From a bacterium (lineage in GTDB: Bacteria > Verrucomicrobiota > Kiritimatiellia > UBA8416 > CAMZLY01): a stretch of 8,682 nt of DNA. The translations under genes were made by a program, and so were the position numbers. The stretch lies in contig DAOVUR010000066.1 in assembly GCA_030632465.1 (NCBI GenBank), positions 1-8,682 of the forward strand, written 5' to 3'. The notes beneath the pieces are model-generated. The model saw only the letters and a program-made list of their open reading frames with translations, did no database searches and had not been told where the DNA came from. Shown piece after piece: positions 1 to 6,662 of this stretch. The stretch's first letter is position 1; every line of letters begins with the position of its first letter.

Positions 1-1
1 C

Positions 2-379
2 GCATCCGAAAAAGGTGCAGCCCGACCTAAAGATGTTGCCGACCACCTTTCTGTTGCCAACTCATCAACTACCGCCGCCCTACACCTTCTAAAAAAACGT
101 AATCTCATTAATCACAAGCCGTACGACATAATAACCTTAACGGCAAGCGGTAAGAAAATCGCCACCAAGATAGCCAAAAAACATGAGATCTTAACACATT
201 TCTTTACCGAGATTCTGGCGATTGACAAGAAGACATCAGATGAGTGCGCCTGCAAAATCGAGCATGCTATCCCAGACACAGTTTTAGAGCGCTTTATTGA
301 GTATATCAATTTCAAAGAAAAGAACCCGACCACAGAATGGATCAAAGGCGTAGGCTTTGCCTATAAAGAAGAAAGATAA
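2..379 (+). CDS. DtxR/MntR-family metal-dependent transcriptional repressor, C-terminal part (5' end outside window)
   Basis: A frame open from base 2 to a TAA at 377-379 gives 125 residues with no start inside the window, so the N-terminus is cut off. Visible residues 5-40 look like the end of a winged-helix DNA-binding domain (recognition helix about SVANSSTTAALHLLKKRNL, then the LINH...ITLTASG wing). The rest is the metal-binding and dimerisation domain. His61 aligns with DtxR His79, and Cys84, Glu87 and His88 in ECACKIEHAI align with the primary-site Cys102, Glu105 and His106 of DtxR; MntR has Glu in place of this Cys. The protein ends soon after this domain, so there is no SH3-like third domain, as in the short MntR/SirR class. 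The family represses metal uptake genes when loaded with Fe(II) or Mn(II). The stop lies 2 bp before feoA, so iron-responsive control of the feo genes is likely but inferred. Family assignment is firm; metal preference is not. Confidence 0.9.
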   Translation, partial: ASEKGAARPKDVADHLSVANSSTTAALHLLKKRNLINHKPYDIITLTASGKKIATKIAKKHEILTHFFTEILAIDKKTSDECACKIEHAIPDTVLERFIEYINFKEKNPTTEWIKGVGFAYKEER

Positions 380-381
380 CG

Positions 382-609
382 ATGAATATCACGGAAGTAG
401 ACGTAGGCCAGACCGTTAAGGTTACAGGCTATGAAAAAACCGAAAAAGCTTATAGGCACAAACTTCTCACTATGGGCTTAATCAGAGGTGCAGAATTTAC
501 CCTCACCCGTAAGGCCCCTCTGGGTGATCCTGTAGAGATTAAACTACGCGGATTTAACCTTACCCTAAGAAAAGCCGAAGCCGAAAGTATGATCCTAGAA
601 TTAATTTAA
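382..609 (+). CDS. feoA: FeoA, ferrous iron transport accessory protein
   Basis: The 75-residue product has the usual FeoA length and the SH3-like beta-barrel pattern: a VGQTVKVTGY start, HKLLTMGLIRGAEFTLTRKAPLGDPVEIKLRGFNLTLRKAEA in the middle, and a hydrophobic end. FeoA is a small cytoplasmic protein needed for FeoB-dependent Fe(II) uptake and thought to act on FeoB directly; its mechanism is unsettled. The ATG lies 2 bp after the regulator's TAA, so its purine-rich ribosome-binding region (around 368-376) lies within the regulator's last codons, which suggests coupled translation. feoB follows 26 bp downstream. Nothing in the sequence is unusual. Identification is strong from sequence pattern, size and context together. 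Confidence 0.94.
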   Translation: MNITEVDVGQTVKVTGYEKTEKAYRHKLLTMGLIRGAEFTLTRKAPLGDPVEIKLRGFNLTLRKAEAESMILELI

Positions 610-618
610 GAACAAAAC

Positions 619-624
619 AAGGAG
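619..624 (+). promoter_or_regulatory. Ribosome-binding site of feoB
   Basis: AAGGAG lies 11 bases before the ATG at 636. An earlier ATG at 625 directly abuts this motif but runs in another frame and soon reaches a TAG, so 636 is the feoB start. Confidence 0.6.
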
Positions 625-635
625 ATGCCTGCAAT

Positions 636-2903
636 ATGCATCATATCAAAGTAGCTATCGCCGGCAATCCAAACTCCGGCAAAACAACTCTATTTAACGC
701 ACTAACCGGATCACACCAACATGTTGGTAACTGGCCTGGTGTTACAGTTGAGCGCCTTGACGGATGCTATAAGCATCAGCATAAGAAAATCTGCATAACT
801 GACCTGCCAGGAATATATTCCTTCTCGGCATACTCCATTGATGAAACAATCGCTCGCGAACATATTCTAAACGATCAACCAGACCTAGTAATCAATGTCC
901 TAGATGCAACTAACCTTGAACGCAACCTATTCCTAACGACACAGCTCCTAGAAATCAAGACACCGATGGTTGTTGTTCTTAACATGATGGACTTAGCAGA
1001 CCGCCGCCGCATAAAAATAGAGGCCGAACATTTAGCACTACATCTAGACTGCCCCGTGATACCCATTATCGCAAGTAAGGGCAAAGGCATCCAGGAACTT
1101 CGTGACGCCATTATGCAGGTTGCCGAACGCAAACTGATCCCACGCACAAATATACAGTACGACTCAGAACTAGAAAAAGGTATAACAAATTTATCGGAGA
1201 AACTATCAGCTACCGCCGATAAAAAGAATATTGATGAACGCTGGTTAGCTATCAAGCTTATTGAGAAGGATGACCTCGCCCTAGAGCTAGTAACCGACAC
1301 GGAGACGCTAAAGCTTCTTGATTCAGAAATAGAGCGTGTAGAGAAACATACAGGCGAAGAGATGGATATTGTTGTTGCTGATGGTAGATACGGCTTTATC
1401 CACGGACTTGCCCGCGATGTTATTAGGCGCGATAACCAGATACGACAAACCATATCGGATAAACTGGATAAAGTCATGCTAAACAGAATACTCGGTATCC
1501 CAATCTTTCTAGCAATCATGTATCTAGTATTTGCTGTCACTATTAATGCTGGATCACCATTTATTGACTTCTTTGATCAGCTGTGTGGCACCATATTTGT
1601 TGATGGCTTTGGCGCTGTACTTGCCCACCTGCATACCCCAGAATGGCTAATGGTATTTCTTGCCAATGGTATTGGTGGCGGCATCCAAACGGTATCCACA
1701 TTTATTCCGCCAATATTCTTGATATTCCTCTGTCTTTCGATCCTGGAAGATTCTGGCTACATGGCACGTGCCGCATTTGTTATGGATCGATCACTACGCA
1801 CTATAGGACTTCCAGGCAAGGCCTTTATACCTATGCTAGTAGGCTTTGGATGTAACGTCCCCGCAATCTTAGCCACACGCACACTAGAGAATAGTCGCGA
1901 CCGGATCTTGACCATCCTAATCAACCCATTCATGTCATGTAGCGCACGTCTGCCTGTCTACACACTTTTTGCGGCCGTATTCTTCACGCAACATGGCGGA
2001 ATAGTCCTATTCACACTCTACTTTACAGGGATCGTTCTAGCTATTATATCTGGGCTACTATTCAAAAATACCATCCTACAAGGTGAACCAGCAACATTTG
2101 TGATGGAGCTTCCACCATACCATTTTCCTACCTTTAGAGGGATCATGTTCCATACATGGAAACGACTCAGCGACTTTATTATCCGTGCAGGACGAGTCAT
2201 CTTAATGATGGTTATTGTACTTAGCCTCTTCAACTCCATAGGAACAGATGGCAGTTTCGGAAATGATAACTCAGAGAAATCGCTACTTGCTGCAAGTGGC
2301 AAAGCAATCACACCCATACTCCATCCAATGGGCATCACGCAAGAAAACTGGCCTGCTACCGTTGGCCTGTTCAGTGGCATATTCGCAAAAGAAGCAATTG
2401 TCGGCACACTCGACACCCTATACGCCAGCCTTGACCGTCACCATCAGCCACCGCAAGAAAAGCTAGAACCTTTCAACTTCTGGAACGGGATCGCGGACGC
2501 ATTTAGCATTATTCCGGCAGCCTTTAAAGCTCCCGACACACCTGCTGTAGATACAACTACTGCCGCAACAGAAAAACAGACATGCACTAGTATCAGTAAA
2601 TATTTTGACGGTCAAATTGGAGCATTTGCCTATCTAATATTCATACTTATATACTCTCCATGCCTAGCTGCTATTACGGCAATTTATAACGAAACAAATA
2701 TTAAGTGGGCAACATTCTCAGTACTTTACCTTACCAGCTTGGCATGGATAGCCGCTACAGTTGTATATCAAGCAGGAACATTTCTACGACATCCTGGATC
2801 ATCCTCAATGTGGCTATTGATATGCGCAGCAGCCCTAGCCTCATTCTATACTGGGCTTATTATCAAAGCAAAGAGACTTCCTAAAGGATCACGATGCTTA
2901 TAA
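636..2903 (+). CDS. feoB: FeoB, GTPase-coupled ferrous iron permease of the inner membrane
   Basis: The 755-residue protein has full FeoB length. The N-terminal G domain shows G1 GNPNSGKT (residues 10-17), the VGNWPGVTVE switch region (30-39), G3 DLPG (56-59), G4 NMMD (116-119) and a G5-like IIASKGKG near 147-154. A helical GDI-like segment follows to about residue 280, then a polytopic membrane part beginning near LNRILGIPIFL. The two conserved Cys-containing gate motifs are intact: GFGCNVPAILATRTL near residue 403 and MSCSARLPVY near 432. So are FAKEAIVGTL and the C-terminal YSPCLAAI segment. It imports Fe(II) across the inner membrane, with the G domain on the cytoplasmic side. The overall pattern is close to the enteric FeoB type. 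A Thr/Ala-rich stretch near residues 630-650 is a variable loop. The last 10 bases overlap the start of feoC. There is no sign of frameshift or truncation. Confidence 0.97.
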   Translation: MHHIKVAIAGNPNSGKTTLFNALTGSHQHVGNWPGVTVERLDGCYKHQHKKICITDLPGIYSFSAYSIDETIAREHILNDQPDLVINVLDATNLERNLFLTTQLLEIKTPMVVVLNMMDLADRRRIKIEAEHLALHLDCPVIPIIASKGKGIQELRDAIMQVAERKLIPRTNIQYDSELEKGITNLSEKLSATADKKNIDERWLAIKLIEKDDLALELVTDTETLKLLDSEIERVEKHTGEEMDIVVADGRYGFIHGLARDVIRRDNQIRQTISDKLDKVMLNRILGIPIFLAIMYLVFAVTINAGSPFIDFFDQLCGTIFVDGFGAVLAHLHTPEWLMVFLANGIGGGIQTVSTFIPPIFLIFLCLSILEDSGYMARAAFVMDRSLRTIGLPGKAFIPMLVGFGCNVPAILATRTLENSRDRILTILINPFMSCSARLPVYTLFAAVFFTQHGGIVLFTLYFTGIVLAIISGLLFKNTILQGEPATFVMELPPYHFPTFRGIMFHTWKRLSDFIIRAGRVILMMVIVLSLFNSIGTDGSFGNDNSEKSLLAASGKAITPILHPMGITQENWPATVGLFSGIFAKEAIVGTLDTLYASLDRHHQPPQEKLEPFNFWNGIADAFSIIPAAFKAPDTPAVDTTTAATEKQTCTSISKYFDGQIGAFAYLIFILIYSPCLAAITAIYNETNIKWATFSVLYLTSLAWIAATVVYQAGTFLRHPGSSSMWLLICAAALASFYTGLIIKAKRLPKGSRCL

Positions 2904-3142
2904 CGGAGATCAAAGAGCTGATTAACGAGCGCAACTCCATGTCGTTGCGCGAATTGGCTATTCATTTCAAAATGGAACCAGAAGCAATTGCGCCAGCCAT
3001 AGATATTCTAGTGAAAAAAGGTAGTGTCGAAATCATCGACCTAAAATGCGCATCTTGCAAATCTTCCTGCTCCGGTTGCTCAGTAGAACATCAACCTGAC
3101 ATGCTTATATATCAAGCGACAGAAAACACCAATCAATACTGA
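2894..3142 (+). CDS. feoC: FeoC-like small winged-helix protein with a four-cysteine cluster
   Basis: The 82-residue product begins within the end of feoB (10-bp overlap, different frame), with AAAGGA at 2883-2888 five bases before the ATG. Residues 1-50 form a winged-helix fold of the FeoC type (LITEIKELINERNSMSLREL, then helices and a short wing). The wing region carries Cys52, Cys55, Cys59 and Cys62, spaced C-x2-C-x3-C-x2-C. In enterobacterial FeoC proteins a comparable Cys cluster binds an iron-sulphur cluster or otherwise senses iron or oxygen, and FeoC interacts with FeoB; proposed roles are protection of FeoB from proteolysis and regulation. The position directly after feoB supports the call. 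The C-terminal 20 residues are not recognisable. The stop codon lies inside the convergent SxtJ-like gene, so the two genes overlap by 10 bp. Confidence 0.85.
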   Translation: MLITEIKELINERNSMSLRELAIHFKMEPEAIAPAIDILVKKGSVEIIDLKCASCKSSCSGCSVEHQPDMLIYQATENTNQY

Positions 3143-3600
3143 CGCGAATATGATGACAGATCATCCTTTGCAGCATGCTTAATCCAGTAGGTTTCAGCAT
3201 CAGATGGACAAGCTCTATTCATGGGGTCTCTACCGAATACAATCTGAGACATATGGCCTATAGTGAAGAAAATATAAAAGAACGGCACCAATAAAATCCA
3301 AGTCGCACCAATGCCGACACCGGCAATAATTTTATGTACCATTCTCTTAATTGCATAATATAGTGACGGAACAAAGAACCCGCTGACCATAATAAGCGTT
3401 GCCATACTAAAGGCCACTAAAGGAATTAAACGTCTTTCACTGAAGATCAGAAACATCACCCCGACAGCAATAGGCACAAGCAGATCCAGCAGAACCTTCT
3501 GTGGCTCTGGGCGCGTAGCAACATCCTGCTTGACCACAACAGCAGCTTTCTTCCATGGCCAGACAATATTCATCACCTGTTTCTGTCTCTCTGTATTCAT
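3133..3600 (-). CDS. SxtJ-like small membrane protein linked to O-carbamoyltransferases
   Basis: The 155-residue protein has a polar N-terminus of about 36 residues, then three predicted membrane helices at about 38-54, 58-80 and 92-117. It ends in a soluble tail with FGRDPMNR (122-129), YWIKHAAKDD (138-147) and the terminal YSRQY. The GRDP...YW...Y-RQ tail after three helices is the pattern I associate with the SxtJ family, named from saxitoxin clusters, where it neighbours the O-carbamoyltransferase SxtI. Its molecular function is unknown. Here it is the third gene after a carbamoyltransferase and a DUF5989 peptide. The ATG at 3600 is preceded by AGGA at 3612-3615, which overlaps the stop of the DUF5989 gene, so the two are probably translated together. 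An ATG nine codons in, at MNIVWPW, is an alternative start. A role in anchoring or feeding the carbamoyltransferase at the membrane is inference. Confidence 0.82.
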   Translation of the reverse strand: MNTERQKQVMNIVWPWKKAAVVVKQDVATRPEPQKVLLDLLVPIAVGVMFLIFSERRLIPLVAFSMATLIMVSGFFVPSLYYAIKRMVHKIIAGVGIGATWILLVPFFYIFFTIGHMSQIVFGRDPMNRACPSDAETYWIKHAAKDDLSSYSRQY

Positions 3601-3613
3601 AAACCAATATTTC

Positions 3614-3781
3614 CTAAAATAAAGTATAGATAAAAGGTAAAGCAGCAGTCTGCGTTGTCACAATCAGTAGTGCCAAAAGCAGCAAAACCAAAACCATCGG
3701 CACAATCCACCAAACTTTATTCTCCCATGCAAAGCCGACAAACTCTTGTAATAATTTCTTTAAATGTTTGAAAAATATCAT
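3614..3781 (-). CDS. DUF5989 / SxtK-like single-pass membrane peptide, 55 aa
   Basis: I place the start at the ATG at 3781 rather than the in-frame TTG at 3808, because AAGGAG (3788-3793) lies six bases before that ATG and because family members are about 50-55 residues long. The peptide has an amphipathic, basic N-terminus (IFFKHLKKLLQEFVGFAWENKVWW, residues 2-25), then one strongly hydrophobic helix at about 26-46 and a short tail. The helix-loop with F-x-WENK-x-WW-x-x-P before the membrane segment is the DUF5989 signature as I know it. Members are typically found beside carbamoyltransferases and SxtJ proteins; the saxitoxin-cluster counterpart is SxtK. Function is unknown. It lies 58 bp after the carbamoyltransferase and 13 bp before the SxtJ-like gene. 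Confidence 0.83.
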   Translation of the reverse strand: MIFFKHLKKLLQEFVGFAWENKVWWIVPMVLVLLLLALLIVTTQTAALPFIYTLF

Positions 3782-3787
3782 CTTAAA

Positions 3788-3793
3788 CTCCTT
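3788..3793 (-). promoter_or_regulatory. Ribosome-binding site that sets the start of the DUF5989 gene
   Basis: On the minus strand this reads AAGGAG, six bases before the ATG at 3781. It lies inside the longer TTG-initiated frame, which argues that the longer frame's first nine codons are untranslated leader. Confidence 0.7.
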
Positions 3794-3839
3794 ATCATTG
3801 ATACCCAAAATTTCTTGACCAAGACGGCCAACGCTACAC

Positions 3840-5672
3840 TTAATCTAGCACGAATTCCCCGCGCCAATCACCTTCTTCTTTCCATTCTGGCTGTTCAGTT
3901 TTCGCCAATAAAAAATCTCCCAACACAAGATAATCCATCTCGGTACGCATAAAGCAACGATACGCATCTTCCGGCGTACATACAATAGGCTCACCCCGTA
4001 CATTGAATGAGGTATTGATAATGATACCAAACCCCGTACGTTCATCAAACGCTTTAATAATGTCGTAATATGGCCTATTAGTATCTGGCGATACTGTCTG
4101 TACACGCGCAGAGTAATCAACATGCGTAATGGCAGGAACATCTGAGCGAGCCTCATTTATCCAATCTTTCAGAACTGTTGCATCGCGATCACTCTGCCCC
4201 TGTATACATCTCGATTTCTTTACAGGTGCAACTAGCAACATGTATGGTGACGGTGCATCAAGTTCGAAAAAATCAGATGCTTTTTCAGCAAGACACGATG
4301 GCGCAAATGGGCGGAATGATTCTCTATATTTAATCTTAAGATTCATTATCGACTGCATCTGTGGCGACCGTGCATCACCCAGTATAGATCTATTACCCAA
4401 AGCGCGTGGCCCAAACTCCATGCGCCCAGCGAAATGACCAACCACGTTCTGATCATCAAGAATCTTTGCAATTATTGCCCCACGACTATCGGCAGGCATA
4501 TTTTGATAAGCATACCCCTTGTTATCTAAATATTCTTGGATATCATCCGCCTTAAAGTCCGGCCCCAAATATGACCCAGAAACTTTGTCATGCAGACCAT
4601 CACTATCACGCGGTCCATCCTTAACCATATGCCATATTAGCAATGCTGCACCAAGCGCACCACCAGCATCTCCCGCTGCTGGTTGAATCCAAACATTATC
4701 AAAGATCTTTTCTTGTACTATACATCCATTTGCCACACAATTAAGAGCTACACCACCAGCCATGCACAGGTTCTTCTCGCCTGTTATCTCCTTGGCATGA
4801 CGTGCCATCTTTAAAACAATCTCTTCGGTAACAACTTGAATTGATTTTGCTATATCCATTTCCCGTTTGGTGATCTCCGACTCCGCACTACGTGCAGGCC
4901 CATCAAATAGCGCCGCAAATTTATCATTGGTCATTACCAGTCCATCAAGATATGCAAAATAATCCATGTTGAGCCGGAACGAACCGTCATCTCGTAAATC
5001 AAGAAGATTATCTTTAATCACATCCACATAGATAGACTCACCATAAGGCGCCAAACCCATAAGTTTATATTCACCTGAATTGACCCTAAATCCTGTAAAG
5101 TATGTGAATGCAGAATAGAGCAGTCCCAACGAATGGGGAAAATGCATTTCACTAAGTATCTCAAGTTTATTACCTTTACCATGGCCTATACTACTCGTAC
5201 TCCACTCGCCAACACCGTCCACAGTAAGAACTGCTGCACTTTCAAATGGTGACGGGAAGAAAGCACTTGCCGCATGTGATTCATGATGCTCAGGAAAATA
5301 TATGTCCTCAGGCATATCAATACCGCACTTCAAGAGCGATTTCTCTATCTCCATAGGGATCCAGAGTTTTTTTCGTATCCATATAGGCATAGCCATCATA
5401 AATGAACGAAGACCTTTTGGCGCTACACTAAAGTATGTTTCCATAATACGCGCAAACTTCGTGATTGGCTTATCATAAAAAACTACGGCATCCAAATCAG
5501 ACTTACCTACCCCGCCTTCGGCAAGGCAATATTTTACAGCATTAACAGGAAAATTGTGATCATGCTTGATTCGCGTAAATCTCTCTTCCTGCGCAGCGGC
5601 AATAATTTCACCATCACATATTAATGCGGCGGCAGAATCGTGATAAAATGCGCTTATTCCAAGTATATTCAT
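3840..5672 (-). CDS. O-carbamoyltransferase of the NodU/CmcH/TobZ/SxtI family
   Basis: The 610-residue protein has the usual family length. The N-terminal Kae1-like domain opens with ILGISAFYHDSAAALICDG (3-21), followed by AAQEERFTRIKHD (26-38). The metal-binding HH-x-x-H lies at 129-133, with DGVGEW at 152-157 and GEYKLMGLAPYG at 200-211. Later come CMAGGVALNCVANG (303-316), PAAGDAGGALGAAL (331-344) and FGPRALGNRSILGD (420-433). The C-terminal YrdC-like domain ends around IINTSFNVRGEPIVCTPEDA (551-570). In TobZ these two domains form carbamoyl-adenylate from carbamoyl phosphate and ATP and pass the carbamoyl group to a hydroxyl; the family modifies antibiotics, Nod factors and saxitoxin. The acceptor here is not shown. 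Given the upstream sugar transferase, a sugar hydroxyl is likely. The start is supported by the canonical N-terminus although the ribosome-binding site (AAGAG, 13 bases upstream) is weak. No key residue appears missing. Confidence 0.95.
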   Translation of the reverse strand: MNILGISAFYHDSAAALICDGEIIAAAQEERFTRIKHDHNFPVNAVKYCLAEGGVGKSDLDAVVFYDKPITKFARIMETYFSVAPKGLRSFMMAMPIWIRKKLWIPMEIEKSLLKCGIDMPEDIYFPEHHESHAASAFFPSPFESAAVLTVDGVGEWSTSSIGHGKGNKLEILSEMHFPHSLGLLYSAFTYFTGFRVNSGEYKLMGLAPYGESIYVDVIKDNLLDLRDDGSFRLNMDYFAYLDGLVMTNDKFAALFDGPARSAESEITKREMDIAKSIQVVTEEIVLKMARHAKEITGEKNLCMAGGVALNCVANGCIVQEKIFDNVWIQPAAGDAGGALGAALLIWHMVKDGPRDSDGLHDKVSGSYLGPDFKADDIQEYLDNKGYAYQNMPADSRGAIIAKILDDQNVVGHFAGRMEFGPRALGNRSILGDARSPQMQSIMNLKIKYRESFRPFAPSCLAEKASDFFELDAPSPYMLLVAPVKKSRCIQGQSDRDATVLKDWINEARSDVPAITHVDYSARVQTVSPDTNRPYYDIIKAFDERTGFGIIINTSFNVRGEPIVCTPEDAYRCFMRTEMDYLVLGDFLLAKTEQPEWKEEGDWRGEFVLD

Positions 5673-5825
5673 ATTAAAAATCTATCTCTTATCTTATGCT
5701 GGTAAAGAAAATGTCCATAAAACATTCATTGTGCCATAATCATATAGTAAAACTCAATCTATAAAACCTAGACTGAATAACAAAAATCGAGATGCCAAAC
5801 ATGAGTTGCTACAAACCGCTTACGC
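5673..5825 (-). promoter_or_regulatory. 153-bp intergenic region, possible promoter of the carbamoyltransferase cassette
   Basis: This is the longest gene-free stretch in the window and is AT-rich. On the minus strand it holds a TGGCAC (5731-5736) that matches the sigma-54 -24 box exactly, with ATGTT (5721-5725) at the -12 position, a poor match to TTGCW. It also holds a weak sigma-70-like pair: TGGACA at 5712-5717 and TAAGAT at 5691-5696, spaced 15 bases. Neither is convincing alone, but the gap is the only place in the right block where a separate promoter fits easily. No terminator hairpin with a T-run was seen after the EpsI-like gene. Confidence 0.3.
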
Positions 5826-6644
5826 TTAATATGCTGTATCTGCAGAGCGCCAGATCTGTAATTCCTTCATAACAGTAAGATGCGCCTCAACAACATCTTT
5901 TTGTACCTGCTCCTCTTTATCCTTAGCGAAAGCCGGACCACTATAAGCGGAAACAAGCGTCAAGATATCATCACTTGCCCAAGCTGGCTGTTTCAGCTTC
6001 AAGAATGTCAATATATCACATCTCGAATTATTCCATTTAGCCACAAGCATCATCTTTGTATTCCTAACGGGATGCCGCAAACTAGACCAGGTAAACCCGC
6101 GCGGAACCCAGTTTGGATCCTCAACCATACCAATCCTAGGGAAAGCCATAGAGCGAACATCAATAGATGAAGTTGCAAAGTCACCAGCCCGCAGCATACT
6201 AGTGACCCATATCGATATTTTGCCTGAGCCTGATATCAATCGCCACACCTGCAACTGCGATGGCAGACTACTACTACCCGCTACCCCCGTAATCGCTCTA
6301 GTATCAGCAAGTAATTCAACCTCATACCCTTTGATCTTCATGCAGTCACACATATTATAGCCATGCACTAATCTGGACATAACTAATGCGCCATCATTCT
6401 GATCATGCCGTTTCACTACAAATGCAGCGATATTAGGCTCCATGACAGTGGTAACCACTGGTTTTGTTTTAATAAGATACTGGCTGCTATCACTCTGCTT
6501 AAAATTAATGAAATCATCATTGTTTAGCTCAAAAGCAGTAAAGGCGCGACTACTACGGTTAGACATTATTTCCCAGAACCCGACTAGAAGCACACATATA
6601 ACAAGTGCGGTAGCAGTCAGCATCTGCTTTTTATCTTGTCTCAT
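5826..6644 (-). CDS. Membrane-anchored extracytoplasmic protein, possible EpsI-like exosortase-associated protein
   Basis: The 272-residue product has a basic N-terminus and one hydrophobic helix at about 8-26, then an extracytoplasmic part. I do not recognise it firmly. It contains VHGYNMCDCMKIKGYEVELL (93-112), then LQVWRLI...KISIWVTSML (131-151), a VRSMAFPRIG...DPNWVPRGFTWSSLRHPVRN segment (163-195), SRCDILTFLKLKQPAWASDDILTLVS (207-232) and a charged C-terminal helix. The Cys followed by a short run and KGYEV, after an anchor helix, faintly recalls the Cys-x-n-GW region of EpsI proteins that accompany exosortases. A sugar transferase and a tyrosine kinase upstream fit an EPS/exosortase locus, but no exosortase is visible. 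The start is the ATG at 6644, which has GAGG (6651-6654) six bases upstream; the in-frame TTG at 6656 has no properly spaced site. The stop of the upstream transferase gene is 18 bp away, so the two are probably in one operon. Confidence 0.5.
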   Translation of the reverse strand: MRQDKKQMLTATALVICVLLVGFWEIMSNRSSRAFTAFELNNDDFINFKQSDSSQYLIKTKPVVTTVMEPNIAAFVVKRHDQNDGALVMSRLVHGYNMCDCMKIKGYEVELLADTRAITGVAGSSSLPSQLQVWRLISGSGKISIWVTSMLRAGDFATSSIDVRSMAFPRIGMVEDPNWVPRGFTWSSLRHPVRNTKMMLVAKWNNSRCDILTFLKLKQPAWASDDILTLVSAYSGPAFAKDKEEQVQKDVVEAHLTVMKELQIWRSADTAY

Positions 6645-6650
6645 CTGTAA

Positions 6651-6654
6651 CCTC
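6651..6654 (-). promoter_or_regulatory. Ribosome-binding site choosing the ATG start of the EpsI-like gene
   Basis: GAGG on the minus strand lies six bases before the ATG at 6644. It sits just inside the alternative TTG start at 6656, which is preceded by AAAGG with no spacer, so the ATG is preferred. Confidence 0.55.
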
Positions 6655-6662
6655 AACCTTTA

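Noticed and set aside
875..1540. 221-residue open frame on the minus strand inside feoB
   Set aside because: It is fully antisense to the FeoB G domain, Ser/Arg-rich with no recognisable motif or ribosome-binding site. It is a shadow of feoB codon use.
2018..2416. 132-residue minus-strand frame inside feoB
   Set aside because: Antisense to the conserved membrane part of FeoB with no protein-like features of its own.
3152..3165. GATGA-CAGA-TCATC hairpin just after the feoC stop
   Set aside because: A short stem with no T-run, lying within the SxtJ-like coding sequence; not credible as an intrinsic terminator.
3813..3824. TCTTG-AC-CAAGA palindrome between the carbamoyltransferase and DUF5989 genes
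   Set aside because: A 5-bp stem with a 2-base loop is too small and tight for a terminator, and no regulator site can be named for it.
3845..4156. 103-residue minus-strand frame in a second reading frame of the carbamoyltransferase gene
   Set aside because: Same-strand, out-of-frame overlap with the conserved C-terminal domain. It is not evidence of a frameshift, because the main frame is intact to its stop.
4129..4437. 102-residue plus-strand frame inside the carbamoyltransferase gene
   Set aside because: Overlaps strongly conserved carbamoyltransferase codons on the other strand and shows no family pattern.
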